A DNA stretch of 64,000 bases, from assembly GCF_000974785.1 (NCBI RefSeq), contig NZ_BBWV01000005.1, positions 1 through 64,000 on the forward strand, read 5' to 3'. This stretch comes from Flavihumibacter petaseus NBRC 106054. Lineage in GTDB: Bacteria > Bacteroidota > Bacteroidia > Chitinophagales > Chitinophagaceae. Positions 46,602-54,485 of the stretch are shown in pieces. A program made the position numbers and the translations under genes. Each line of letters opens with the position of its first letter. Position 1 is the first letter of the stretch. The notes beneath the pieces are model-generated. The model saw only the letters and a list, made by a program, of their open reading frames with translations, was not told the DNA's origin and searched no databases.

Positions 46602-48557
46602 ATGCCTGACAACAGTACCCAGCCTTACGAAGAACAACATTTCATAGATACCGGTAAAAATGTATGGAATTACTCCATCCTAACGGATGCGGATATCCGT
46701 AATTTCCAGGCAGGCACCCATTACTCCCTGTACGAAAAGTTCGGCTCGCATTCCATACAGGTACTCGACCGCTGGGGCATTTATTTTGCCGTCTGGGCAC
46801 CCAATGCTACCAGCGTTTCCGTAAAAGGCAATTTCAACGACTGGCACAATTTCGAATATGAATTAAACCCGCGGTGGGACAATAGCGGCGTCTGGGAAGG
46901 ATTTATCCCCGGACTCGGTCTCGGCGAAGTATATAAATATCATATCCGCGGCTTCGGCGGACTCGCCATGGACAAGGGAGATCCCTTCGCCAATTTTTGG
47001 GAGAAACGCCCGCTCACGGCCTCCATCACCTGGGACCTGCACTACGACTGGAAAGACGCTCCCTGGATGCAAGTGCGCAAAAAACACAATGCCCTCAACG
47101 CCCCCTGGAGCGTGTACGAAGTGCATCTCGCCAGCTGGATGCGGCCCGATCCCAACGACGAAGAATCCTACAATACCTATGCGCAGATCACCGAGCGCCT
47201 CGTGCCCTACGTAAAGGAAATGGGCTTCACTCACGTGGAGCTCATGCCCGTGATGGAATTTCCCTTCGACGGCAGCTGGGGCTACCAGGGTATCGGGTAT
47301 TTCGCGCCTACTTCACGTTTCGGTTCGCCACAGGATTTCAAAGCCATGGTAGATGCCTTCCATGAAGCCGGCATCGGCGTGATCCTCGACTGGGTCCCCT
47401 CACATTTTCCCTATGATGCCCACGGCCTCTTCATGTTCGACGGCACCCATACTTACGAATATGCCGACATGCGCAAAGGCTATCATCCGGACTGGAACTC
47501 CTACGTTTTCAACTATAAAAGGGGAGAGGTCAAATCCTTCCTGATCAGCAGCGCCCGCTTCTGGTTCGACCAGTTCCATGTGGATGGCCTCCGCGTCGAT
47601 GCTGTCTCCTCCATGCTCAAACTGAATTATTCCCGCACCCACGGACAATGGGAGCCGAATGAATTCGGGGGCGATGGCAACCTCGAAGCGATTGCTTTCA
47701 TCAAGGACATGAACGAAACCATCTTCCGCGATTTCCCCGACGTACAGACCATTGCCGAAGAAGCGACGGACTGGCCCGGCGTTTCCCGTCCGACCTTTAA
47801 AGATGGATTAGGTTTCGGGATGAAGTGGATGATGGGCTGGATGCACGATACCCTGCGGTATTTCAAGCAGGATCCCTGGTACCGGCAGTTCCACCAGGAC
47901 GCGTTCACCTTTAGCATGATGTACTTTTACGACGAGAATTTCATGTTGCCCCTGAGCCACGATGAAGTGGTGCATGGCAAGAGTCCTATGATCTACAAGA
48001 TGCCAGGTGACGAATGGCAGAAATTCGCGAACCTGCGCCTGCTGTACAGCTACATGTTTACCCATCCCGGCGGCAAACTGCTGTTCATGGGCAATGAATT
48101 CGCAGTCACCACAGAATGGAATTACAAGACCGAACTGCCCTGGGCGCTGCTCCAGCACCATTCACACAGCGGCATGAAAGATTGTGTGCGCGACCTCTGC
48201 CACCTGTATCGCAATGAGCCAGCCCTCTACGAAGAACAGTTCAGCAACAAGGGTTTCGAATGGATCGACCTCAGCCATCGCCAGGAATCGGTGATCGTGT
48301 TCCGGCGGAAGGGCAAGAAACCCGAAGAGGACGTCCTGGTGATCCTGAACATGACGCCCGAAGTACGGCGGAACTGGAAGATCAAAGCGTACGGGAAATC
48401 GGCCTGGAAGGAGATCTTCAACAGCAATGATGCGAAATACTGGGGTACGGGCGATGTTTTTAACCCCGAAATACTCGTCGAAACGCTGGACGAAAAAAAC
48501 AAATTGTTTGAAATAAACCTTCACCTGCCTTCGTTAGGAGCGATAGTATTGCGCTAG
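46602..48557 (+). CDS. glgB: 1,4-alpha-glucan branching enzyme
   Basis: A 651-residue protein: N-terminal CBM48 domain ('FAVWAPNATSVSVKGNFNDW' near 64), GH13 barrel with 'DWVPSHFP' near 262, nucleophile Asp in 'VDGLRVDAVSSML' near 332, acid Glu in 'TIAEEATDWPGV' near 387, and 'LSHDEVVHGK' near 452. It introduces alpha-1,6 branches into glycogen. It lies about 8.6 kb from glgC on the same strand, separated from the rest of the cluster by the barrel/GLPGLI block. Confidence 0.95.
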   Translation: MPDNSTQPYEEQHFIDTGKNVWNYSILTDADIRNFQAGTHYSLYEKFGSHSIQVLDRWGIYFAVWAPNATSVSVKGNFNDWHNFEYELNPRWDNSGVWEGFIPGLGLGEVYKYHIRGFGGLAMDKGDPFANFWEKRPLTASITWDLHYDWKDAPWMQVRKKHNALNAPWSVYEVHLASWMRPDPNDEESYNTYAQITERLVPYVKEMGFTHVELMPVMEFPFDGSWGYQGIGYFAPTSRFGSPQDFKAMVDAFHEAGIGVILDWVPSHFPYDAHGLFMFDGTHTYEYADMRKGYHPDWNSYVFNYKRGEVKSFLISSARFWFDQFHVDGLRVDAVSSMLKLNYSRTHGQWEPNEFGGDGNLEAIAFIKDMNETIFRDFPDVQTIAEEATDWPGVSRPTFKDGLGFGMKWMMGWMHDTLRYFKQDPWYRQFHQDAFTFSMMYFYDENFMLPLSHDEVVHGKSPMIYKMPGDEWQKFANLRLLYSYMFTHPGGKLLFMGNEFAVTTEWNYKTELPWALLQHHSHSGMKDCVRDLCHLYRNEPALYEEQFSNKGFEWIDLSHRQESVIVFRRKGKKPEEDVLVILNMTPEVRRNWKIKAYGKSAWKEIFNSNDAKYWGTGDVFNPEILVETLDEKNKLFEINLHLPSLGAIVLR

Positions 48558-48607
48558 CGGAACCCCTCAGGGCCCGCCTCAAACCCGCAATACTTAAATC
48601 CGCTGCT

Positions 48608-49780
48608 ATGAAGCCCTTCCTGAAGTTGTCCGCATTCCCGAAGCTGCCTGTAATCCTGAAGTCTTCACAACCCTTACTTTTTGCACTACTGCTGTCCGGG
48701 GGCCTGTCCATTTCCCTGACCACCACCTACGCGCAGTCAAAGTCAAAATCATCCAAGTCGTCCACCACAGCAGCCCCGGCCCGGTCCGCCGCACCGGCGC
48801 CCGAACCGGAACCAACCGGCAAATTCGCCGACCAGCTGAAGGAAGCCGCCGCAACTGCTTCCCGGGGCGACAATAAAGCTGCTTACCAGCAATACCGCAG
48901 CATCGTCGCCGACGATCCCGAAAACCTGTTCGCCCTCCGCGGGATGGCCAAAACCGCCGAAAGCCTGCAATATGCCGTAATCGCGCGGGAAACGTATAAA
49001 AAGATCATCACTATCCTGCCCAACGATACCGCCAGCATCAGCCACCTGGCCGTGCTCTTTTTTGATACCCATCAATATACCGAAGCAGCCGATATGGGCC
49101 GCCGGGCGCTGGGCCAGAACCTGGGCAGTGGCAATGAATGGCGGGTAGCTAAATCCTACTACGAGCTGAAAGAATACCGCAGCACCCTCGAATACCTGGA
49201 CAAGCTCTCCAAAAAGGACAGCTCCAACGCGGAAGCAGCCTTTGTCATGGCACGTTGCCAGATCGAGATGAACAACTACAAGCGGGCCATTACCGCTTAC
49301 GAACAGGCGATCCGTCTTGACCCGAATAAGCCCGACTGGAAGTTCGAGGTGGGTATGACCTACCTGGCCATCCCCGACATCAGAAACGGCGTTAAATGGC
49401 TTGAAAATGCCCTTGCCAACGGTTATCCCCGGGAGCGTGACATCCTCGAGACCCTGGCCGGCGGCTATATCGACCTGGGTGCCTTCGACAAGGCAGCCAC
49501 CACCATTGCCGAGATCCTGAAATCGAATCCCAAAGACGTCAACATGCTCTTCATGGAAGGCGAGGCCAACCTCCGCGCCGGCCAGTATGCCGCCGCCATC
49601 GACTCCTACGGCAAGCTGCAGACCCTGGACCCCAAAAATGCCCGCGCCATCTTCATGAGCGGCATTGCGCACATCAAGATGGGGGACAAGAGCAAGGGGG
49701 ACAACCTCTGCCAGCAGGCGATTCAGATGGATCCCTCGCTCGAAAAAATGCGGCAGTCCAGTACGGGGCTGAGCCTTTAA
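48608..49780 (+). CDS. Secreted tetratricopeptide-repeat protein
   Basis: A 390-residue protein with a signal peptide (hydrophobic 'LLFALLLSGGLSISLTTTYAQ', residues 24-44), a Ser/Lys/Ala/Pro-rich linker (45-75), and then about eight TPR-like repeats such as 'YKRAITAYEQAIRLDPNKPDWKFEVGMTYL' near 225 and 'GQYAAAIDSYGKLQTLDPKN' near 325. It probably acts as a protein-protein scaffold in the periplasm. It starts 50 bp after glgB and may be co-transcribed. Confidence 0.88.
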   Translation: MKPFLKLSAFPKLPVILKSSQPLLFALLLSGGLSISLTTTYAQSKSKSSKSSTTAAPARSAAPAPEPEPTGKFADQLKEAAATASRGDNKAAYQQYRSIVADDPENLFALRGMAKTAESLQYAVIARETYKKIITILPNDTASISHLAVLFFDTHQYTEAADMGRRALGQNLGSGNEWRVAKSYYELKEYRSTLEYLDKLSKKDSSNAEAAFVMARCQIEMNNYKRAITAYEQAIRLDPNKPDWKFEVGMTYLAIPDIRNGVKWLENALANGYPRERDILETLAGGYIDLGAFDKAATTIAEILKSNPKDVNMLFMEGEANLRAGQYAAAIDSYGKLQTLDPKNARAIFMSGIAHIKMGDKSKGDNLCQQAIQMDPSLEKMRQSSTGLSL

Positions 49781-49803
49781 GTTTAACTGTTTATAAGTTT
49801 AGG

Positions 49804-49867
49804 CTTCGCCCACCGGCTTCGACTGCTGAAGCGTTAGCGTAAGCAGTAGCTTTAGCGAAGGTGGGTT
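49804..49867. repeat. Dispersed palindromic repeat with nested inverted arms
   Basis: The core ctgctgaagcgttagcgtaa-gcag (49823-49846) is an imperfect palindrome. Outer arms cttcgcccacc (left) and ggtgggttt (right) also pair. The same core recurs at 63694-63719. It is in the 316-bp gap after the TPR gene. Confidence 0.7.
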
Positions 49868-49910
49868 TAGGAGTTGGCTGCCTCGCCCTGGCCAGTCTTT
49901 AAAAAGTAAT

Positions 49911-49925
49911 TGCAAATCATTATCA
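49911..49925. promoter_or_regulatory. Fur-box-like sequence
   Basis: TGCAAATCATTATCA matches the 7-1-7 Fur consensus TGATAATnATTATCA at 12 of 14 defined positions. It is 171 bp upstream of the next gene and 130 bp after the TPR gene, so its target is unclear. Confidence 0.3.
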
Positions 49926-49929
49926 TTAC

Positions 49930-49952
49930 AGGCCGGACGTTTTGTCCGGCCT
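49930..49952 (+). terminator. Perfect GC-rich hairpin, probable terminator
   Basis: AGGCCGGAC / GTCCGGCCT form a 9-bp stem with loop GTTTT. It lacks a strong U-tract. It may end the glgB-TPR transcript. Confidence 0.55.
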
Positions 49953-50096
49953 AAACCTTATTCTGACCATGCAAATTTTCTGTTTGTGGGTGAGGTGGCG
50001 AAGCATTAACCAGGAGCGTCACAAAATCCTGCAAAGCCGTCTTCAAAACAACACTTCGATTCAGACATTGCCTGCAAAGTAAAACCTACACATTCA

Positions 50097-50759
50097 ATGG
50101 CGACGGATCAGGAAAAAATTGATCAGCTAACCGCTTTCATAAACCGCGAAAAATTCTCCGACGACAAATGGTATGGCAGGGAATTAAATCCCTCCGCAAG
50201 GGAACTTTCTTCGAAACTGGAACAACTTTTTAATGGTTGTGCCAGCGCACTGATCGACGCTATTAATGCTAAGGCATCGGACGCGCAATTGAAGAAAATT
50301 CTGAAAACGAGGCTATCCTATTTTAATCAACGGGACTACGACACAGAGGAAAAGGAATTCATTTGTGACGTTTTTTTCGAAATAGCGCAAATCCTGAAAG
50401 TTGACTACACTGATACGATGAGGCGTTGGCTCTATGGTCCGGTAATGGCTACCATATTAAAGCTACAGGCAGTATTAAATCCGCCAGAAGTTTTAGATAC
50501 CATAAAACTGAACTGTTCAACTTGCGGAACGGCTCTTGATACCTTCATTATGCGAAAGGAAACCGGGATACCGGACTTTAGCTGGAATATTATTCAATGC
50601 AGGAACTGTAAAGACTATGCCATGGTAAGCTATGGAACTAACGTAAAAGAATTTCGACACGACAATTACGCTATTGTTGAGCAGCTGCCAAAGCACGAGT
50701 TCACCAAAGAACAAGCTGAAATACGACTTGAACAAATCCGACAATTCAGAAAACAATAA
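50097..50759 (+). CDS. DUF4844-like protein with C-terminal zinc ribbon
   Basis: A 220-residue protein. The N-terminal ~125 residues are helical, with 'YDTEEKEFICDVFFEIAQIL' (residues 81-100) resembling DUF4844. The C-terminal part has two CxxC pairs, C140/C143 and C168/C171, which would form a zinc ribbon, and ends in a charged helix. The AT-rich composition differs from the glycogen genes. Function unknown. The next gene starts 4 bp after the stop. Confidence 0.65.
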   Translation: MATDQEKIDQLTAFINREKFSDDKWYGRELNPSARELSSKLEQLFNGCASALIDAINAKASDAQLKKILKTRLSYFNQRDYDTEEKEFICDVFFEIAQILKVDYTDTMRRWLYGPVMATILKLQAVLNPPEVLDTIKLNCSTCGTALDTFIMRKETGIPDFSWNIIQCRNCKDYAMVSYGTNVKEFRHDNYAIVEQLPKHEFTKEQAEIRLEQIRQFRKQ

Positions 50760-50763
50760 ACCA

Positions 50764-51537
50764 ATGGGACTTTTTGACAAAATATTTGGAACTGGTAGCA
50801 AAATAAAAGTTCAGTTTATCGACAGCGATAACGGGCAGACGATTGGCATTTCAGAGATGACAGCAAGCCAATTGCCCGAAACCTTTTCCCTGCAGACTAC
50901 AATGCATTATCATAACGATGCTTGGGTTATTGAAGAAGCGATACCTGAAAACTCAATTGACTTCATCAAAACAAAAAGCCTCATTTTGAAAATGAGGAAA
51001 ACTGAAAAAATAGATTTAAGTGAAGTTTGGTTTACTACTCCGACAATTTCAAACGAGTTTCCCCGGTTAGAACCAAAGACCAGGGATACAGCATATGACC
51101 TTGGTATTCACGAAGACGACTACAGGCAGCGTGAATTTTTAAGCCCCGGCTCAACACCAAAAATTGAGGAAGAATTTGTTGGCATAAGAGAGGTTTGGTC
51201 AGAGTATAGTAAGAAGAGTGGCGATATTACTGTATTCAAAAATTGTCACGTAAGAAAGACGATCGGACCACCCAACCTGGTTATTGATTTCAAGCAACTA
51301 AAATCTCTATTAGAATGCAAATCTGTCGGACAGGTAATAATCAACGAAAGAACACTCTCAAACGGATTTGTGATAAGGACCGACAATACCACTTACTTCG
51401 GAACGCTTGACGGTGAAACAGTTATTGAACTTTGCATGGCTAATTGGAATGAAGAGTCAACCAACGAAATCCTGGAAATAAACCAGGCCTTCAATTTAGT
51501 GTTTGTAAACTGGACCCACTGCGACCTGGTTATATAA
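50764..51537 (+). CDS. Hypothetical protein
   Basis: 257 residues from ATG 50764 (the frame is open from 50674 inside the previous gene, but ATG 50764 fits the 4-bp spacing). The beginning 'MGLFDKIFG' is a common start of cytosolic Bacteroidota proteins; a beta-rich body follows, ending 'NLVFVNWTHCDLVI'. No recognised family. Probably co-transcribed with the zinc-ribbon gene. A 173-bp gap downstream contains no supportable gene. Confidence 0.65.
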   Translation: MGLFDKIFGTGSKIKVQFIDSDNGQTIGISEMTASQLPETFSLQTTMHYHNDAWVIEEAIPENSIDFIKTKSLILKMRKTEKIDLSEVWFTTPTISNEFPRLEPKTRDTAYDLGIHEDDYRQREFLSPGSTPKIEEEFVGIREVWSEYSKKSGDITVFKNCHVRKTIGPPNLVIDFKQLKSLLECKSVGQVIINERTLSNGFVIRTDNTTYFGTLDGETVIELCMANWNEESTNEILEINQAFNLVFVNWTHCDLVI

Positions 51538-51710
51538 ACCATAATTGATTATGCTGATACTAACTTCAGACATTGTTAACGACGAGTCTGAAATGCTATA
51601 TTCTGGTTCAATCAAAATGTTTACTATTCCGGATTAGAGGCCGGCGGAGAGCGAATGCCATCATAGCAGATAGCCATGGCCATTAAGAGTAACCTGTAAA
51701 TGCTCAACAC

Positions 51711-52457
51711 ATGAAACTATTTCTGACGATTATCTTCCACATTCTTTTCTATGGGCAAGTCATCGCTCAATGTAATTGGTATGGAGTTGAAGTTTATCCG
51801 GAAGAAAGAAACATTAGCTGTAATCCGATAATTATTATTGAAGGATTTGCAAGTGGGATTGACGTAATATTTGCCCTCGAAAACTCCGATTCCCTGTATC
51901 TGAAAAATGATACGAGCCAGATAAAGCTAAAAGTTAAAGAGGTATGCATCGGGCAGTTCATGGTAGCTCAAATTGTCCTGATTCCGGAAAGGACGCTTAC
52001 CCTGGGATTGGAATACACCTTGATTGGAGGCAAATTGCCGTACCGGGAACGTTTACATCGTTGGAACAGTCTTGAAAAAAAATCTGAGCCCATCAAATAT
52101 ATAGCGCAGAACTCCCCTTCAACAAGCCTACCAGAAATAGCATCCAGACCGGTCAAAATTGAAAACTACATCTCAAGAACCTCTTGTGGTGTAAGTGAAT
52201 TTGTAACTTTCGACTATCAATTCAATGACAACTCAAAATGTCTTTTCAAGGCAAATGTCAAAAATCTTCAAACAGGCAGAACTGCCAGCTATTATATCTG
52301 GCCCGATAAAACCAAACTCTTTATCGGGCACGGGGCATGCGGGGGACCATTTGACTTTGAAAAAAACGGCCTGTACGAACTTCAGCTTGTACCAATAGAC
52401 GCGTATGGCAACCTACTTACTCCGACAGATCCTGTTAAATTTCGGAGCCCCAAGTAA
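51711..52457 (+). CDS. Secreted hypothetical protein
   Basis: A 248-residue protein with signal peptide 'MKLFLTIIFHILFYGQVIAQ' followed by a Cys-containing mature start (CNWYGV). The mature part contains several Cys and beta-strand stretches, for example 'IIIIEGFASGIDVIFAL' and 'YIWPDKTKLFIGHGACGGPFDF'. It could be a small Ig-like or lectin-like domain protein. No family recognised. It opens a run of four or five small same-strand genes. Confidence 0.65.
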   Translation: MKLFLTIIFHILFYGQVIAQCNWYGVEVYPEERNISCNPIIIIEGFASGIDVIFALENSDSLYLKNDTSQIKLKVKEVCIGQFMVAQIVLIPERTLTLGLEYTLIGGKLPYRERLHRWNSLEKKSEPIKYIAQNSPSTSLPEIASRPVKIENYISRTSCGVSEFVTFDYQFNDNSKCLFKANVKNLQTGRTASYYIWPDKTKLFIGHGACGGPFDFEKNGLYELQLVPIDAYGNLLTPTDPVKFRSPK

Positions 52458-52465
52458 CTACGAGT

Positions 52466-52855
52466 ATGAGACTTTTATCAATTTCCGTGGCATTTCTTGC
52501 GGTAGAGTATTTCCTGCGAACTTTTATTGACACGTATAAATATCATACAGCAGGATTGCTTCTTGAATTTCTGCCGCTGTTTATCCTTACAGTCATAAGC
52601 TGCATCCTTTATTCACAGGCAATTTCAGGAAGACGATTTTTGGGTATCTACTTTAAATTAATTGCTGCTTCAGTCGGGGGACTGTTAATTGCCCCTGAAT
52701 ATCGGAATGTACCAGGCGACACGTCAGAGGGATTAGTCTGGACAGTGTTTTTTCTTATCATCGGTGTAGTATCAATTTCAATTTCTTACCTGGCTGTTAT
52801 TCCGACAATAAAATCAATTTCAAAAAATACCAGGTCGGACAATGGAACAAATTGA
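52466..52855 (+). CDS. Small integral membrane protein
   Basis: A 129-residue protein with about four hydrophobic helices ('LLSISVAFLAVEYFL', 'LLLEFLPLFILTVISCILY', 'IAASVGGLLIA', 'VFFLIIGVVSISISYLAVI'). No family recognised. It overlaps the YcxB-like gene by 14 bp, so the two are probably co-translated. Confidence 0.6.
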   Translation: MRLLSISVAFLAVEYFLRTFIDTYKYHTAGLLLEFLPLFILTVISCILYSQAISGRRFLGIYFKLIAASVGGLLIAPEYRNVPGDTSEGLVWTVFFLIIGVVSISISYLAVIPTIKSISKNTRSDNGTN

Positions 52856-53408
52856 ATTAACAACAGCGACAGACGACCTGGCCGATCAGCTTGACTTCCT
52901 AATCAGGCTCGAGTTCAAAAATGTATACATCTCTAAAAGAAATGGACTATTCTTCCTCCTGGGGCTTACACTTTTTGCCGGTTTTGTCTATTGGCTGCCC
53001 GACACCCCAATAAATATACCATTGAAGGGGGTGCTGCTTACCATTATCTTCTTATCCTGGATTGCAGCTTTGACATATGTAATATGGCTTTTTTACAAAT
53101 ACAGCCAAAGAAGATCCTGGAGAAAAAAGAGCATTGAAACTGCATTCTCTAAAAAGGAGACTTTCAGATTCTCCTTCGACGAAGATCGTTTACACTATTC
53201 TACCGAGAAATATGACACTTCACTAAAATGGGAGGTATTCAAGTATTACACTGAGCACAAAAACTCACTTTTTTTATGTGACGAAGCGAATCCTTATCAA
53301 ACGCTTTACTATTCAAAGACCGAGTTAGGCCACGAAAATTACGATCGCCTCAGAGAATTCGCTGCAAAGAAGCTAATTCCTCTAAGTACAATCTACAGCA
53401 AAGCCTAA
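52842..53408 (+). CDS. YcxB-like membrane protein
   Basis: A 188-residue protein with two adjacent transmembrane helices (about residues 35-80) followed by a soluble YcxB-type domain: 'FRFSFDEDRLHYSTEKYDTSLKWEVFKYYTEHKNSLFLC' is the typical strand pattern of this family. YcxB proteins have no known biochemical role. ATG 52842 lies within the end of the previous gene. Confidence 0.72.
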   Translation: MEQIELTTATDDLADQLDFLIRLEFKNVYISKRNGLFFLLGLTLFAGFVYWLPDTPINIPLKGVLLTIIFLSWIAALTYVIWLFYKYSQRRSWRKKSIETAFSKKETFRFSFDEDRLHYSTEKYDTSLKWEVFKYYTEHKNSLFLCDEANPYQTLYYSKTELGHENYDRLREFAAKKLIPLSTIYSKA

Positions 53409-53494
53409 TAACAACGGTAGAAAGGGAAACTCAAAAAGGCATATACATCCTGACCCTCTGACGACATTGACAATAGTAGACCCCGGATTCTAAT

Positions 53495-53992
53495 ATGAAG
53501 TTCCCAAAAGCAACAATATTAATCTACCTGACTTTATTGGCAAGCATGTCATATGGCCAAACACAAATTGATATTGATAGTTTATTGAAACCGTTACATG
53601 ATATAAAAAGTTCAAAAGACATTTCGGCTCATCACAACGCTCAGGCGATACTCAACTTTGGTGATAGGGCATTGCCTTTGTTGGCCAATCGGTTTGCAGA
53701 CACCGCACTGACTGAGATTCACTCAGATTGCCGTGAATTTGTTTTGACCAAAGGGGAAGTAGCAATTATAATGGCAGACAAAATTGAAATGATGCCTTAC
53801 GCCCTGTTAACCCATGTTCAGAACTGCACTTTAGAATTCTGCAAAGACAATCCCAATCTAATTGAATATTATTTATACCCAATAAGAAGAAATGGAATGG
53901 AGATATTTCAGTATCGTTATAATGAATGGCTTAAAAGCAACGATAGAAAAAAGTATGGACCATATTTGTCAAACAAAAAACGCTATTATTAG
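53495..53992 (+). CDS. Secreted hypothetical protein
   Basis: A 165-residue protein with signal peptide 'MKFPKATILIYLTLLASMSYGQ'. The mature part is helical ('HNAQAILNFGDRALPLLANRFAD'), reminiscent of HEAT-like helices, with two Cys in 'QNCTLEFCKDN'. No recognised family. The next gene starts 6 bp downstream. Confidence 0.6.
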   Translation: MKFPKATILIYLTLLASMSYGQTQIDIDSLLKPLHDIKSSKDISAHHNAQAILNFGDRALPLLANRFADTALTEIHSDCREFVLTKGEVAIIMADKIEMMPYALLTHVQNCTLEFCKDNPNLIEYYLYPIRRNGMEIFQYRYNEWLKSNDRKKYGPYLSNKKRYY

Positions 53993-53998
53993 CCTACA

Positions 53999-54448
53999 AT
54001 GAGTTGTATTTTAACCATTAGCGGCAGAAACTTCGACATTGATCAATTCATTGATAAAAGCAACCTAAAACCATTCAGGAAAAGCTATAAGGGCCAGCCC
54101 AGGTTTAAAACCAAACCAGACGGTGCGAAACTAACGCAATCATCAATTTCCATTGAAACCAGTAAGGCGGACTTTGATAACCTTACAAAGCAAATTTCCG
54201 ATACTGTTCGTTACCTGAAACGGAACAAAGACAATCTTGTCCATATTGCCACCTTCAAAGGAATTGATCATGCCGTCCTGGACTTTGGAGTTGACCTGAG
54301 AATAGACAAAGTGAAAGTTCTTACCCAATCCGACACATTTCCGAATGCATTGTTGAAACTTGCCGGCGACTTAGGCCTGGATATTGAACTTTCCATTTAT
54401 CCGGTTGACCTGCAATCCAATCTGGAGAGACGCCGTACAAATGCATGA
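53999..54448 (+). CDS. Hypothetical protein, DUF4279-like pattern
   Basis: A 149-residue cytosolic protein starting 'MSCILTISGRNFDIDQFI', which resembles the beta-strand start of DUF4279-type or immunity-like small proteins. It has an alpha/beta alternation ('DNLVHIATFKGIDHAVLDFGVDL'). It could be a small binding or immunity protein, but no cognate toxin is present. Low certainty on function. Confidence 0.55.
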   Translation: MSCILTISGRNFDIDQFIDKSNLKPFRKSYKGQPRFKTKPDGAKLTQSSISIETSKADFDNLTKQISDTVRYLKRNKDNLVHIATFKGIDHAVLDFGVDLRIDKVKVLTQSDTFPNALLKLAGDLGLDIELSIYPVDLQSNLERRRTNA

Positions 54449-54485
54449 CCTGCTATTAGCTGATTAATGCCTTAAATTGGACATT

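Noticed and set aside
51551-51640. 28-codon ATG frame in the gap before the secreted protein at 51711
   Set aside because: Too short, no ribosome-binding site and no recognised pattern.
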